Positions 43,901-56,600 of a DNA stretch of 64,000 bases are shown here, one piece after another. The notes under the pieces were generated by a model that had not been told where the DNA came from, did not search any database, and was given only the letters and a program-made list of their open reading frames with translations. Each line of letters opens with the position of its first letter. Position 1 is the first letter of the stretch. A program made the translations under genes and the position numbers. The DNA lies in NCBI GenBank assembly GCA_964036045.1, contig OZ038387.1:16825420-16889419 (forward strand), given 5' to 3'. The DNA comes from Eutreptiella sp. 'Long Island Sound 2002'. Taxonomy: Eukaryota; Euglenozoa; Euglenophyceae; Eutreptiales; Eutreptiaceae.

Positions 43901-45045
43901 TGCAGGCCCTGCAGGAAACTCCGACCACCCCCTGGGCTGGACTCCCCATCCCCCCAGGCCGGTGTGCCCGGTTCTACGTCCCCACAGGCCCTGCAGGACG
44001 CTCCGACCACCCCCTGGGCAGAACTCCCCGTCCCCCCAGGCCGGTGGGCCCGGTTCTACGTCCCCACAGGCCCTGCAGGACGCTCCGACCGCCCCCTGGG
44101 CAGGACTCCCCATCCCCCCAGGCCGGTGTGCCCGGTTCTACGTCCCCGCAGGCCCTGCAGGAAACTCCGACCGTCCCCTGGGCAGGACTCCCCATCCCCC
44201 CAGGCCGGTGTGCCCGGTTCTACGTCCCCACAGGCCCTGCAGGACACTCCGACCGCCCCCTGGGCCCGGTTCTACGTCCCCACAGGCCCTGCAGGACGCT
44301 CCGACCACCCCCTGGGCAGAACTCCCCGTCCCCCCAGGCCGGAGGGCCCGGTTCTACGTCCCCACAGGCCCTGCAGGACGCTCCGACCGCCCCCTGGGCA
44401 GGACTCCCCATCCCCCCAGGCCGGTGTGCCCGGTTCTACGTCCCCGCAGGCCCTGCAGGAAACTCCGACCGTCCCCTGGACAGGACTCCCCATCCCCCCA
44501 GGCCGGTGTGCCTGGTTCTACCTCCCCACAGGCCCTGCAGGACACTCCGACCACCCCCTGGGCAGGACTCCCCATCCCCCCAGGCCGGTGCGCCCGGTTG
44601 TGCATCCCCGCAGGCCCTGCAGGAAACTCCAACCACCCCCTGGGCTGGACTCCCCATCCCCGCAGGCCGGTGTGCCTGGTTCTACGCCCCCACAGGCCCT
44701 GCAGGACGCTCCGACCACCCCCTGGGCAGAACTCCCCGTCCCCCCAGGCCGGTGTGCCCGAATCTACCTCCCCACAGGCCCAGCGATGCACTCCGACCAC
44801 CCCCTGGGCAGGACTCCCCGTCCCCCCAGGCTGGTGTGCCCGAATCTACATCCCCACAGGCCGTGCAGGACGCTCCGACCACCCCCTGGGCAGGGCTCCC
44901 CATCCCCCCAGGCCGGTGTGCCCGATTCTACCTCCCCGCAGGCCCTACGGGACACTCCGACCACCCCCTGGGCAGGACTCCCCGTCCCCCAGGCTGGTGT
45001 ACCCGGTTCTACATCCCCACAGGCCCTGCAGGACACTCCGACCAC
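40930..45045 (+). repeat. 82-bp satellite, about 50 copies
   Basis: 4.1 kb of 82-bp units. A 790-bp block starting near 43010 is repeated from about 43800; both contain a unit shortened by about 30 bp (CCCCCTGGGCCCGGTTCTAC). On the minus strand each unit has G-runs suitable for quadruplexes. Confidence 0.95.
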
Positions 45046-46480
45046 TGACCGCTGCCCACTGCCCCCAGGCAGTGAGGCAGTGCATTGCAAGAGTTCCACT
45101 TCCCACTGCCCCCAGGCAGTGAGGCAGTGCATTGCAGGAGTTGCACTGCCCACTGCCCCAGGGCAGTGAGGCGGTGTAGTGCAGGAGTTGCGCTGTCCGC
45201 TGCCCCCAGGCAGTGAGGCAGTGCATTGCAGGAGTTCCACTGTCCACTCCCCCCAGGCAGTGAGGCAGTGCATTGCAGGAGTTGCACTGCCCACTGCCCC
45301 CAGGCAGTGAGGCAGTGCATTGCAGGGGTTGCACTGCCCACCGCCCCAGGGCAGTGAGGCAGTGCATTGCAAGAGATGCACTGTCCACTGCCCCCAGGCG
45401 GTACGGCGGTGCATTGCAGGAGTGGCACTGCCCACTGCCCCCAGGCAGCGAGGCAGTGCATTGCAGGAGTTGCACTGCCCGCTGCTCCCAGGCAGTGAGG
45501 CAGTGCATTGCAGGTGTTGCACTGTCCACTGCCCCCAGGCAGTGGGGCAGTGTATTGCAGGCGTTCTACTGCCCACTGCCCCCAGGCAGTGAGGCAGTGC
45601 ATCGCAGGAGTTGCACTGTCCACTCCTCCCAGGCAGTGAGGCGGTGTGTTGCGGGAGTTCCACTGCCCACTGCCCCCAGGCACTGAGGCAGCGCATTGCA
45701 GGAGTTGTGCTGCCCACTGCCCCCAGGCAGTGGGGCAGAGCATTGCAGGAGTTCCACTGCCCACTGCCCCCAGGCAGTGAGGCAGTGCATTGCAGGAGTT
45801 GCACTGCCTGCTGCCCGAGGGCAGTGAGGCAGTGCATTGCAGGAGTTGCACTGCCCACTGCCCCCAGGCAGTGAGGCAGTGCATTGCAGGAGCTGCACTG
45901 CCCACTGCCCCCGGGCAGTGCGGCAGTGGATTGCAGGAGTGGCACTGCCCACTGCCCCCAGGCAGTGAGGCAGTGCATTGCAGGAGTTGCACTGCCCACT
46001 GTTCCCAGGCAATGAGGCAGTGCATTGCAGGAGTTGCACTGTCCACTGCCCCCAGGCAGTGGGGCAGAGCATTGCAGGAGTTCCACTGCCCACTGCCCCC
46101 AGGCTGTGAGGCAGTGCATTGCAGGAGTTGCACTGCCTACTGCCCGAGGGCAGTGAGGCAGTGCATTGCAGGAGTTGCACTGCCCACTGCCCCCAGGCAG
46201 TGCGGCAGTGGATTGCAGGAGTGGCACTGCCCACTGCCCCCAGGCAGTGAGGCAGTGCATTGCAGGAGTTGCAGTGCCCACTGCTCCCAGGCGGTGAGGC
46301 GGTGTATTGCGGGAGTTGCACTGCCCACTGCCCCCAGGCCGTGGCGCACTGTGTCGCAGGAGTACCACTGCCCACTGGCCCAGGCAGGGCGGCAGTGTTC
46401 TGCAGGAGATGCCCGGCCCACTGCCCCAAGGGAGGGGGGCAGTGAGCGGCGGGAGTACCACTCCCCACTGCCCTCAGGCA
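45045..46480 (+). repeat. 47-bp satellite, about 30 copies
   Basis: Begins where the last 82-bp unit ends (CGACCACTGACC). The same join sequence occurs at 50668-50682, so the 82/47 junction is ancestral. Diverged units lie next to the B module. Confidence 0.95.
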
Positions 46481-46867
46481 ATGCGGCAGTGCAAAGCACG
46501 ATTTCCACTGCCCACAGCCCCCAGGCTGCCTGGCAGTGCGTTACACTGCCCACTGCCCCCTGCCCACAACAACAGTGCAGCAGGGCACACACAGTGCAGT
46601 GTGGTACAGAGCACCAAGCAGTGCGGCACCACACAGAAGGCACTGGTGGTGCAGCGCGGCACGCAGGGTGCAGTGGGCAAATGAGACCCTGTGTGACTGC
46701 GCGCAGGCGTCGGCAAGGCAGTGTCGGCCAAGTGCGAGAGTGCACTGGTCCGGCTATGCCACAACACACTTACACACAGCGCGCACACAACACACACAGC
46801 CCAGCCCGTTTACCTGTACCCGTGGGTAGACATCCCGGCCTTTGCCTTTTGGTAACAGCGCCTTCGG
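46480..46867 (+). repeat. B module, copy 3
   Basis: Full copy, closest to the copy at 35.2-35.6 kb. Confidence 0.88.
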
Positions 46868-46988
46868 CACACCACACCACACCACACCACACCACACCAC
46901 ACCACACCACACCACACCACACCACACCACACCACACCACACCACACCACACCACACCACACCACGCCACACCACACCACACCACACC
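46867..46988. repeat. pentanucleotide array P3, (CCACA)n
   Basis: About 24 CCACA units with one CCACG variant; no CAACA part. Confidence 0.95.
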
Positions 46989-47620
46989 CTGAGTATTCCC
47001 CAGCTCTACCCATGGGCTGGGTGCCGGGTGCGAAGCCCCCGGACGACAGGGCCCGGGCACTGCCAATAGGCGGTGTACTAACAGTGTTGGGTGCGCGCAC
47101 GTCCCAGTGCCAAGCACCATCCCCAGGGACCCCGCGGCCCCTAGTACCGGCCGCCTTGGCCCTGGGAACGGTCAGCGACCCCCAGTAGAGGACGGCTGAC
47201 CTAGCCTCCCCCTCCTCTCCTCCCCTACGCGCCCGCCCACGCACCGGGCCCACACTGGAGCCCAGACATGCGCCCCCCCCCCCCCCCCGCGCACCTGCCC
47301 CAGCCCCCCCACAGCCGCCCCTGCGCGCGCCCCGGTGGCCCCTCCCCCTTGCGCCGCCTCCTCTCCTCGCCCCCTGCTGCCGCACCCGCCCCAAAACCCT
47401 CCCTGCCCATGCCCCTCTCACAGGCTGGCAGCGCCCGTGCGGCGCGCCTTCAGGGCCCCGCATCGGCGGCCGGCCGCGTGAACAACTGGGCCCGGACGCG
47501 CCACCGAGGAGGCTCCAGTGCGGGGTCTTCATGGCAAGCGTCCAGGTGTGCAGGTGGGAAGGGCCCCGGAGGGTGCATGTGGGGGCCCCCGCCCTAGCAG
47601 AGGCGCGGTGCCTGGAAGCC
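46989..47620 (+). repeat. G module, copy 3
   Basis: Includes a run of C at 47274-47288. Shares its 3' segment with copy 2 up to GCGGTGCCTGG. No gene recognised. Confidence 0.85.
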
Positions 47621-47918
47621 GGCCTGGGGGTCCCGGGGCCACAGGAGCAGAGGAGCAGGTCAAAGGCACTGCAGATGCAGTCACTTTCAGAAAGAGTCCA
47701 CAATTTGCAGGCTGGACCTGCTGACTGGTTCTGCGAGGTGACTGCTGCCCAGTGCACTGACTGTCAGTGCAAAGAGATTTGGCCAAGCGTAGGTAAACGG
47801 CAGGAGCGACTATGACACTCTTGAGGTGGCTGAATGCCTCGCCGACTGATTTTTAACGCACACGAATAGAAGCAGAGGATAGACGAAAATTGGATTGAGA
47901 ATGCCCCCCAGGGCACCC
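47620..47918. other. G-F linker 3
   Basis: About 300 bp unlike the other two linkers, less GC-rich than its surroundings. No coding or structural feature recognised. Confidence 0.55.
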
Positions 47919-48485
47919 GTCCGGCTGGACGCCCCGGTAAGGGTATCCAACATCCTTTGAGGTACGGTATAAGGCCCCCCGGCCACCACCCCGGCGCCAA
48001 CACCAGGGAGGGCGTCCGGGAGGGGTAATAGCCCCCGATCCCCCAAAGGCAGCCCCAAAGGTGAGCGCACCACTGGAGGGGCATGTCTGCGGGGTAAACA
48101 AATGCGCCGAGTAAAACCCTAATGTAATAATTAGTGCCTACTGCCATAAGTAATGCTTAACCGGGTAAAACGGCCCTCTCCCGGTGCCGGTTTAGTGCGC
48201 AGCCCCCAGAGCCGGACCCGACCGGCCGTACTGAGGCAAGCCCAGAAATGGGTATGGCAGGCCAGACTTTAAGTGCTGGTAGCCACGCCTCAGTACACTC
48301 CGTGGGCTCATAAGGCCCACGGGGGCCCCAAACACCGTTACGTTCGGGAGTTAAGCCCTGGCGGCGTTTGGGGTTGTTCCTGGTTAAGAGGACTCACGTT
48401 GAGTCCCAAATACTGCTACCCCGGGGTTATGACCCCCGGTACTGCCTGCTTACTTGCCTGCTGCTGCTAAGAGGTAGGAGGGAGT
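47919..48485 (+). repeat. F module, copy 3 (candidate structured RNA element)
   Basis: Nearly identical to copy 1, including TTTAAGTGCTGGTAGCC and the single-mismatch stem. The first few bases differ from copies 1 and 2, so its 5' edge is a few bases shorter. Confidence 0.86.
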
Positions 48486-48735
48486 ACCCACGGGTCCTGC
48501 CGGAGGCTCCGAACACCCCCTGGGCTGGGCTCCCCGTCCCCCCCGGGCCGGTGCGCCCGGTTCTCCGAAGATACTGGCCCCCCACTGGCCTTGCAGGAGG
48601 CTCCGAACACCCCCTGGGCAGGACTCCCTGTCCCCCCCAAGCCGGTGCGCCCGGTTCTCTGAAGAAGATGGCCCCCCAATGGCCAAGCAGGAGGCTCCGA
48701 ACACCCCCTGGGCTGGGCTCCCCGTCCCCCCCAGG
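48485..48735 (+). repeat. 94-bp satellite, about 2.7 copies
   Basis: Short array. Its first units match the start of the array at 27235, with the GAAGATACTGGCC variant. Confidence 0.92.
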
Positions 48736-50672
48736 CCGGTGCGCCTGGTTCTACGTCCCCACGGGCCCTGCAGGGCGCTCCGACCACCCCCTGGGCAGGA
48801 CTCCCCATCCCCCCAGGCCGGTGCGCCCGGTTCTACGTCCCCACAGGCCCTGCAGGGCGCTCCGACCACCCCCTGGGCAGGACTCCCCATCCCCCCAGGC
48901 CGGTGTGCCCGGTTCTACGTCCCCACAGGCCCTGCAGGACGCTCCGACCACCCCCTGGGCAGGACTCCCCATCCCCCCAGGCCGGTGGGCCCGGTTGTCC
49001 ATCCCCGCAGGCCCTGCAGGAAACTCCGACCACCCCCTGGGCTGGACTCCCCATCCCCCCAGGCCGGTGTGCCCGGTTCTACGTCCCCACAGGCCCTGCA
49101 GGACGCTCCGACCACCCCCTGGGCAGGACTCCCCATCCCCCCAGGCCGGTGCGCCCGGTTCTACGTCCCCACAGGCCCTGCAGGGCGCTCCGACCACCCC
49201 CTGGGCAGGACTCCCCATCCCCCCAGGCCGGTGTGCCCGGTTCTACGTCCCCACAGGCCCTGCAGGACACTCCGACCACCCCCTGGGCAGGACTCCCCAT
49301 CCCCCCAGGCCGGTGGGCCCGGTTGTCCATCCCCGCAGGCCCTGCAGGAAACTCCGACCACCCCCTGGGCTGGACTCCCCATCCCCCCAGGCCGGTGTGC
49401 CCGGTTCTACGTCCCCACAGGCCCAGCAGGACGCTCCGCCCACCCCCTGGGCAGGACTCCCCATCCCCCCAGGCCGGTGGGCCCGGTTGTCCATCCCCGC
49501 AGGCCCTGCAGGAAACTCCGACCACCCCCTGGGCTGGACTCCCCATCCCCCCAGGCCGGTGTGCCCGGTTCTACGTCCCCACAGGCCCTGCAGGACGCTC
49601 CGACCACCCCCTGGGCAGGACTCCCCATCCCCCCAGGCCGGTGTACCCGGTTCTACGTCCCCACAGGCCCTGCAAGACGCTCCGACCACCCCCTGGGCAG
49701 GACTCCCCATCCCCCAAGGCCGGTGGGCCCGGTTGTCCATTCCCGCAGGCCCTGCGGGAAACTCCGGCCACCCGCTGGGCTGGACTCCCCGTCCCCCCAG
49801 GCCGGCGTGCCCGGTTCTACGCCCCCACAGGCCCTGCGGGACGCTCCGACCACCCCCTGGGCGGGACTCCCCATGCCCCCAGGCCGGTGTGCCCGGTTCT
49901 ACGTCCCCACAGGCCCTGCAGGACACTCCGACCACCCCTGGGCAGGACTCCCCGTCCCCCCGGGGCGGTGTGCCCGAATCTACCTCCCCACAGGCCCAGC
50001 AAGACACTCCGACCAACCCCTGGGCAGCACTCCCCATCCCCCCAGGCCGGTGTGCCCGAATCTACCTCCCCACAGGCCCTGCAGGACACTCCGACCACCC
50101 CCTGGGCAAGACTCCCCATCCCCCCAGGCCGGTGGGCCCGGTTGTCCATCCCCGCAAGCCCTGCAGGAAACTCCGACCACCCCCTGGGCTGGACTCCCCA
50201 TCCCCCCAGGCCGGTGTGCCCGGTTCTACGTCCCCACAGGCCCTGCAGGACACTCCGACCACCCCCTGGGCAGAACTCCCCGTCCCCCCGGGCCGGTGTG
50301 CCCGAATCTACCTCCCCGCAGGCCCAGCAAGACACTCCGACCACCCCCTGGGCTGGACTCCCCATCCCCCAGGCCGGTGTGCCCGCATCTACATCCCCAC
50401 AGGCCCTGCAAGACGCTCCGACCACCCCCTGGGCTGGACTCCCCATCCCCCCAGGCCGGTGTACCCGGTTCTACGTCCCCACAGGCCCAGCAAGACACTC
50501 CGACCACCCCCTGGGCAGGACTCCCCATCCCCCCGGGCCGGTGTGCCCGATTCTACCTCCCCGCAGGCCCTGCAGGACACTCCGACCACCCCCTGGGCAG
50601 GACTCCCCGTCCCCCCAGGCTGGTGTACCCGGTTCTACAGCCCCACAGGCCCTGCAGGACACTCCGACCACT
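48735..50672 (+). repeat. 82-bp satellite, about 24 copies
   Basis: 82-bp units ending in the same CGACCACTGACCGCTGCCCA join to the 47-bp array as at 45.04 kb. Confidence 0.95.
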
Positions 50673-53600
50673 GACCGCTGCCCACTGCCCCCAGGCAGTG
50701 AGGCAGTGCATTGCAAGAGTTCCACTGCCCACTGCCCCCAGGCAGTGAGATAGGGCATTGCAGAAGTTGCACTGCCCACTGCCCCAGGGCAGTGAGGCAG
50801 TGTAGTGCAGGAGTTGCACTGTCCACTGCCCCCAGGCAGTGGGGCAGTGCATTGCAGGAGTTGCACTGCCCACTGCCCCCAGGCAGTGGGGCAGTGCACT
50901 GCAGGGGTTCCACTGCCCACTGCCCCCAGGCAGTGGGGCAATGCATTGCAGGGGTTGCACTGCCCACTGCCCCCAGGCAGTGAGGCAGAGCATTGCAGGA
51001 GTTGCACTGCCCACTGCCCCCAGCCACTGAGGCAGTGCATTGCAGGAGTTGCACTGCCCACCGCCCCAGGGCAGTGAGGCAATGCATTGCAGGGGTTGCA
51101 CTGCCCACTGCCCCCAGGCAGTGAGGCAGTGCATTGCAGGTGTTGCACTGTCCACCGCCCCCAGGCGGTGAGGCAGTGCATTGCAGGAGTTGCACTGCCC
51201 ACTGCCCCCAGGCAGTGAGGCAGTGCATTGCAGGAGTTGCACTGCCCACTGCTTCCAGGCAGTGAGGTAATGCGTTGCGGGGGTTGCACTGTCCACTGCC
51301 CCCAGGCAGTGGGGCAGTGTATTGCAGGAGTTCCACTGCCCACTGCCCCCAGGCAGTGAGGCAGTGCATCGCAGGAGTTGCACTGCCCACTCCTCCCGGG
51401 CAGTGAGGCGGTGTATTGCGGGAGTTCCACTGCCCACTGCCCCCAGGCAGTGAGGCAGCGCATTGCAGGAGTTGCACTGCCCACTGCCCCCAGGCAGTGG
51501 GGCAGAGCATTGCAGGAGTTCCACTGCCCACTGCCCCCAGGCAGTGAGGCAGTGCATTGCATGAGTTGAACTGCCTGCTGCCCGAGGGCAGTGAGGCAGT
51601 GCACTGCAGGAGTTGCACTGTCCACTGCCCCCAGGCAGTGAGGCAGTGCATTGCAGGAGCTGCACTGCCCACTGCCCCCAGGCAGTGCGGCAGTGGATTG
51701 CAGGAGTGGCACTGCCCACTGCCCCCAGGCAGTGAGGCAGTGCATTGCAGGAGTTGCACTGCCCACTGCTCCCAGGCAGTGAGGCAGTGCATTGCAGGGG
51801 TTGCGCTGCCCCCTGCCCCCAGGCAGTGGGGCAGTGCATTGCAGGAGTTGCACTGTCCACTGCCCCCAGGCAGTGGGGCAGTGTATTGCAGGAGTTGCAC
51901 TGCCCGCTGCCCCCAGGCAGCGGGGCAGTGCACTGCAGGAGTTGCACTGCCTACTGCCCGAGGGCAGTGGGCCACAGCATTGCAGAAGTTGCACTGCCCA
52001 CTGCCCCCAGGCAGTGCGGCAGTGTATGGCAGGAGTTGCGCTGCCCACTGCCCCCAGGCAGTGAGATAGGGCATTGCAGGAGTTGCGCTGCCCCCTGCCC
52101 CCAGGCAGTGGGCCAGAGCATTGCAGGAATTCCACTGCCCACTGCCCCCAGGCAGTGAGGCAGTGCATTGCAGGAGTTGCACTGCCCACTGCCCCCAGCC
52201 AGTGAGGCAGTCAGTGCATTGCAGGAGCTGCACTGCCCACTGCCCCCAGGCAGTGTGGCAGTGTATTGCAGGAGTTCCACTGCCCCCTGCCCCCAGGCAG
52301 TGAGATAGGGCATTGCAGGAGTTGCGCTGCCCACTGCCCCCAGGCAGTGGGGCAGAGCATTGCAGGAATTCCACTGCCCACTGCCCCTAGGCAGTGAGGC
52401 AGTGCATTGCAAGAGTTGCACTGCCTACTGCACGAGGGCAGTGAGGCAGTGCATTGCAGGAGTTGCACTGCCCACTGCCCCAAGGCAGTGAGGCAGTGCA
52501 TTGCAGAAGTTGCACTGCCCACTGCCCCCCGGCAGTGCGGCAGTGTATGGCAGGAGTTGCGCTGCCCACTGCCGCCAGGCAGTGGGGCAGAGCATTGCAG
52601 GAGTTGCGCTGCCCCCTGCCCCCAGGCAGTGGGGCAGAGCATTGCAGGAATTCCACTGCCCACTGCCCCCAGGCAGTGAGGCGGTGCATTGCAGGAGTTG
52701 CACTGCCTACTGCCCGAGGGCAGTGAGGCAGTGCATTGCAGGAGTTGCACTGCCCACTGCCCCCAGGCAGTGGGCCAGAGCATTGCAGGAGTTCCACTGC
52801 CCACTGCCCCCAGGCAGTGAGGCAGTGCATTCCAGGAGTTGCACTGCCCACTGCCCCCAGGCACGGCGGCAGTGTATGGCAGGAGTTGCGCTGCCCACTG
52901 CCCCCAGGCAGTGGGGCAGAGCATTGCAGGAGTTGCACTGCCCCCTGCCCCCAGGCAGTGGGGCAGTGCATTGCAGGAGTTGCACTGTCCACTGCCCCCA
53001 GGCAGTGGGGCAGAGCATTGCAGGAATTCCACTGCCCACTGCCCCCAGGCAGTGAGGCGGTGCATTGCAGGAGTTGCACTGCCTACTGCCCGAGGGCAGT
53101 GGGCCAGAGCATTGCAGGAGTTGCACTGCCCACTGCCCCCAGGCAGTGGGCCAGAGCATTGCAGGAGTTCCACTGCCCACTGCCCCCAGGCAGTGAGGCA
53201 GTGCATTGCAGGAGTTGCACTGCCCACTGCCCCCAGGCAGTCAGGCAGTGTATGGCAAGAGTTGCGCTGCCCACTGCCCCCAGGCAGTGGGGCAGTGCAT
53301 TGCGGGAGTTCCACTGTCCACTGCCCCCAGGCAGTGAGGCAGTGCGTTGCAGGGGTTCCACTGCCCACTGCCCCCAGGCAGTGAGGCAGTGCATTGCAGG
53401 AGTTGCACTGCCCACTGCCCCCAGGCAGTGGGCCAGAGCATTGCAGGAGTTGCACTGCCCACTGCCCCCAGGCAGTGAGGCAGTGCATTGCAGGAGTTGC
53501 GCTGCCCACTGCCCCCAGCCAGTGGGCCAGAGCATTGCAGGAGTTCCACTGCCCACTGCCCCTAGGCAGTGAGGCAGTCAGTGCATTGCAGGAGCTGCAC

Positions 53601-56600
53601 TGCCAACTGCCCCCAGGCAGTGTGGCAGTGTATTGCAGGAGTTCCACTGCCCCCTGCCCCCAGGCAGTGAGATAGGGCATTGCAGGAGTTGCGCTGCCCA
53701 CTGCCCCCAGGCAGTGGGGCAGAGCATTGCAGGAATTCCACTGCCCACTGCCCCTAGGCAGTGAGGCAGTGCATTGCAAGAGTTGCACTGCCTACTGCCC
53801 GAGGGCAGTGAGGCAGTGCATTGCAGGAGTTGCACTGCCCACTGCCCCAAGGCAGTGAGGCAGTGTATTGCAGGAGTTCCACTGCCCACTGCCCCCAGGC
53901 AGTGAGGCAGTGCGTCGCAGGAGTCGCACTGCGCACTGCTCCCGGGCAGTGAGGCGGTGTACTGCGGGAGTTACAGTGTCCACTGCCCCCAGGCAGTGAG
54001 GCAGTGCATTGCAGGAGTTGCGCTGCCCACTGCCCCGAGGCAGTGAGGCAGTCAGTGCATTGCAGGAGCTGCACTGCCTACTGCCCCCGGGCAGTGCGGC
54101 AGTGTATTGCAGGAGTTCCGCTGCCCACTGCCCCAGGGCAGTGAGGCAGTGCATTGCAGGAGTTGCACTGCCCACTGCCCCCAGGCAGTGAGGCAGTGCA
54201 TTGCAGGAGCTGCACTGCCCGCTGCCCCCAGGCAGTGAGGCAGTGCACTGCAGGAGTTCCACTGCCCACTGCCCCAGGGCAGTGAGGCAGTGCATTGCAC
54301 GAGTTGCACTGCCCACTGCCCCCAGGGCAGTGAGGCAGTACATTGCAGGAGTTGCACTGCCTACTGTTCAAGGGCAGTGAGGCAGTGCATTGCAGGAGTT
54401 CCACTGCCCACTGCCCCCAGACAGTGAGGCAGTGCATTGCATGAGTTGAACTGCCTGCTGCCCGAGGGCAGTGAGGCAGTGCACTGCAGGAGTTGCACTG
54501 TCCACTGCCCCCAGGCAGTGAGGCAGTGCATTGCAGGAGCTGCACTGCCCACTGCCCCCAGGCAGTGCGGCAGTGGATTGCAGGAGTGGCACTGCCCACT
54601 GCCCCCAGGCAGTGAGGCAGTGCATTGCAGGAGTTGCACTGCCCACTGCTCCCAGGCAGTGAGGCAGTGCATTGCAGGGGTTCAAATGCCCACTGCCCCC
54701 AGGCAGTGGGGCAGTGCATTGCAGGAGTTGCACTGTCCACTGCCCCCAGGCAGTGGGGCAGTGTATTGCAGGAGTTGCACTGCCCGCTGCCCCCAGGCAG
54801 CGGGGCAGTGCACTGCAGGAGTTGCACCGCCTACTGCCCGAGGGCAGTGGGCCACAGCATTGCAGAAGTTGCACTGCCCACTGCCCCCAGGCAGTGCGGC
54901 AGTGTATGGCAGGAGTTGCACTGCCCACTGCCCCCAAGCAGTGAGGCAGTGCATTGCAGGAGTTGCACTGCCCACTGCCCCGAGGCAGTGAGGCAGTCAG
55001 TGCATTGCAGGAGCTGCACTGCCTACTGCCCCCGGGCAGTGCGGCAGTGTATTGCAGGAGTTCCACTGCGCACTGCCCCAGGGCAGTGAGGCAGTGCATT
55101 GCAGGAGTTGCACTGCCCACTGCCCCCAGGCAGTGAGGCAGTGCATTGCAGGAGTTGCACTGCCCGCTGCCCCCAGGCAGTGAGGCAGTGCACTGCAGGA
55201 GTTCCACTGCCCACTGCCCCAGGGCAGTGAGGCAGTACATTGCAGGAGTTGCACTGTCCACTGCCCCCAGGCAGTGAGGCAGTGCATTGCAGGAGTTGCA
55301 CTGCCTACTGTTCAAGGGCAGTGAGGCAGTGCATTGCAGGAGTTCCACTGCCCACTGCCCCCAGACAGTGAGGCAGTGCATTGCATGAGTTGAACTGCCT
55401 GCTGCCCGAGGGCAGTGAGGCAGTGCACTGCAGGAGTTGCACTGTCCACTGCCCCCAGGCAGTGAGGCAGTGCATTGCAGGAGCTGCACTGCCCACTGCC
55501 CCCAGGCAGTGCGGCAGTGGATTGCAGGAGTGGCACTGCCCACTGCCCCCAGGCAGTGAGGCAGTGCATTGCAGGAGTTGCACTGCCCACTGCTCCCAGG
55601 CAGTGAGGCAGTGCATTGCAGGGGTTCAAATGCCCACTGCCCCCAGGCAGTGGGGCAGTGCATTGCAGGAGTTGCACTGTCCACTGCCCCCAGGCAGTGG
55701 GGCAGTGTATTGCAGGAGTTGCACTGCCCGCTGCCCCCAGGCAGCGGGGCAGTGCACTGCAGGAGTTGCACCGCCTACTGCCCGAGGGCAGTGGGCCACA
55801 GCATTGCAGAAGTTGCACTGCCCACTGCCCCCAGGCAGTGCGGCAGTGTATGGCAGGAGTTGCACTGCCCACTGCCCCCAAGCAGTGAGGCAGTGCATTG
55901 CAGGAGTTGCACTGCCCACTGCCCCGAGGCAGTGAGGCAGTCAGTGCATTGCAGGAGCTGCACTGCCTACTGCCCCCGGGCAGTGCGGCAGTGTATTGCA
56001 GGAGTTCCACTGCGCACTGCCCCAGGGCAGTGAGGCAGTGCATTGCAGGAGTTGCACTGCCCACTGCCCCCAGGCAGTGAGGCAGTGCATTGCAGGAGTT
56101 GCACTGCCCGCTGCCCCCAGGCAGTGAGGCAGTGCACTGCAGGAGTTCCACTGCCCACTGCCCCAGGGCAGTGAGGCAGTACATTGCAGGAGTTGCACTG
56201 CCCACTGCTCCCAGGCAGTGAGGCAGTGCATTGCAGGGGTTCAACTGCCCACTGCCCCCAGGCAGTGGGGCAGTGCATTGCAGGAGCTGCACTGCCCACT
56301 GCCCCCAGGCAGTGCGGCAGTGGATTGCAGGAGTGGCACTGCCCACTGCCCCCAGGCAGTGAGGCAGTGCATTGCAGGAGTTGCACTGCCCACTGCTCCC
56401 AGGCAGTGAGGCAGTGCATTGCAGGGGTTCAACTGCCCACTGCCCCCAGGCAGTGGGGCAGTGTATTGCAGGAGTTGCACTGCCCGCTACCCCCGGGCAG
56501 CGGGGCAGTGCACTGCAGGAGTTGCACTGCCTACTGCCCGAGGGCAGTGGGCCACAGCATTGCAGAAGTTGCACTGCCCACTGCCCCCAGGCAGTGCGGC

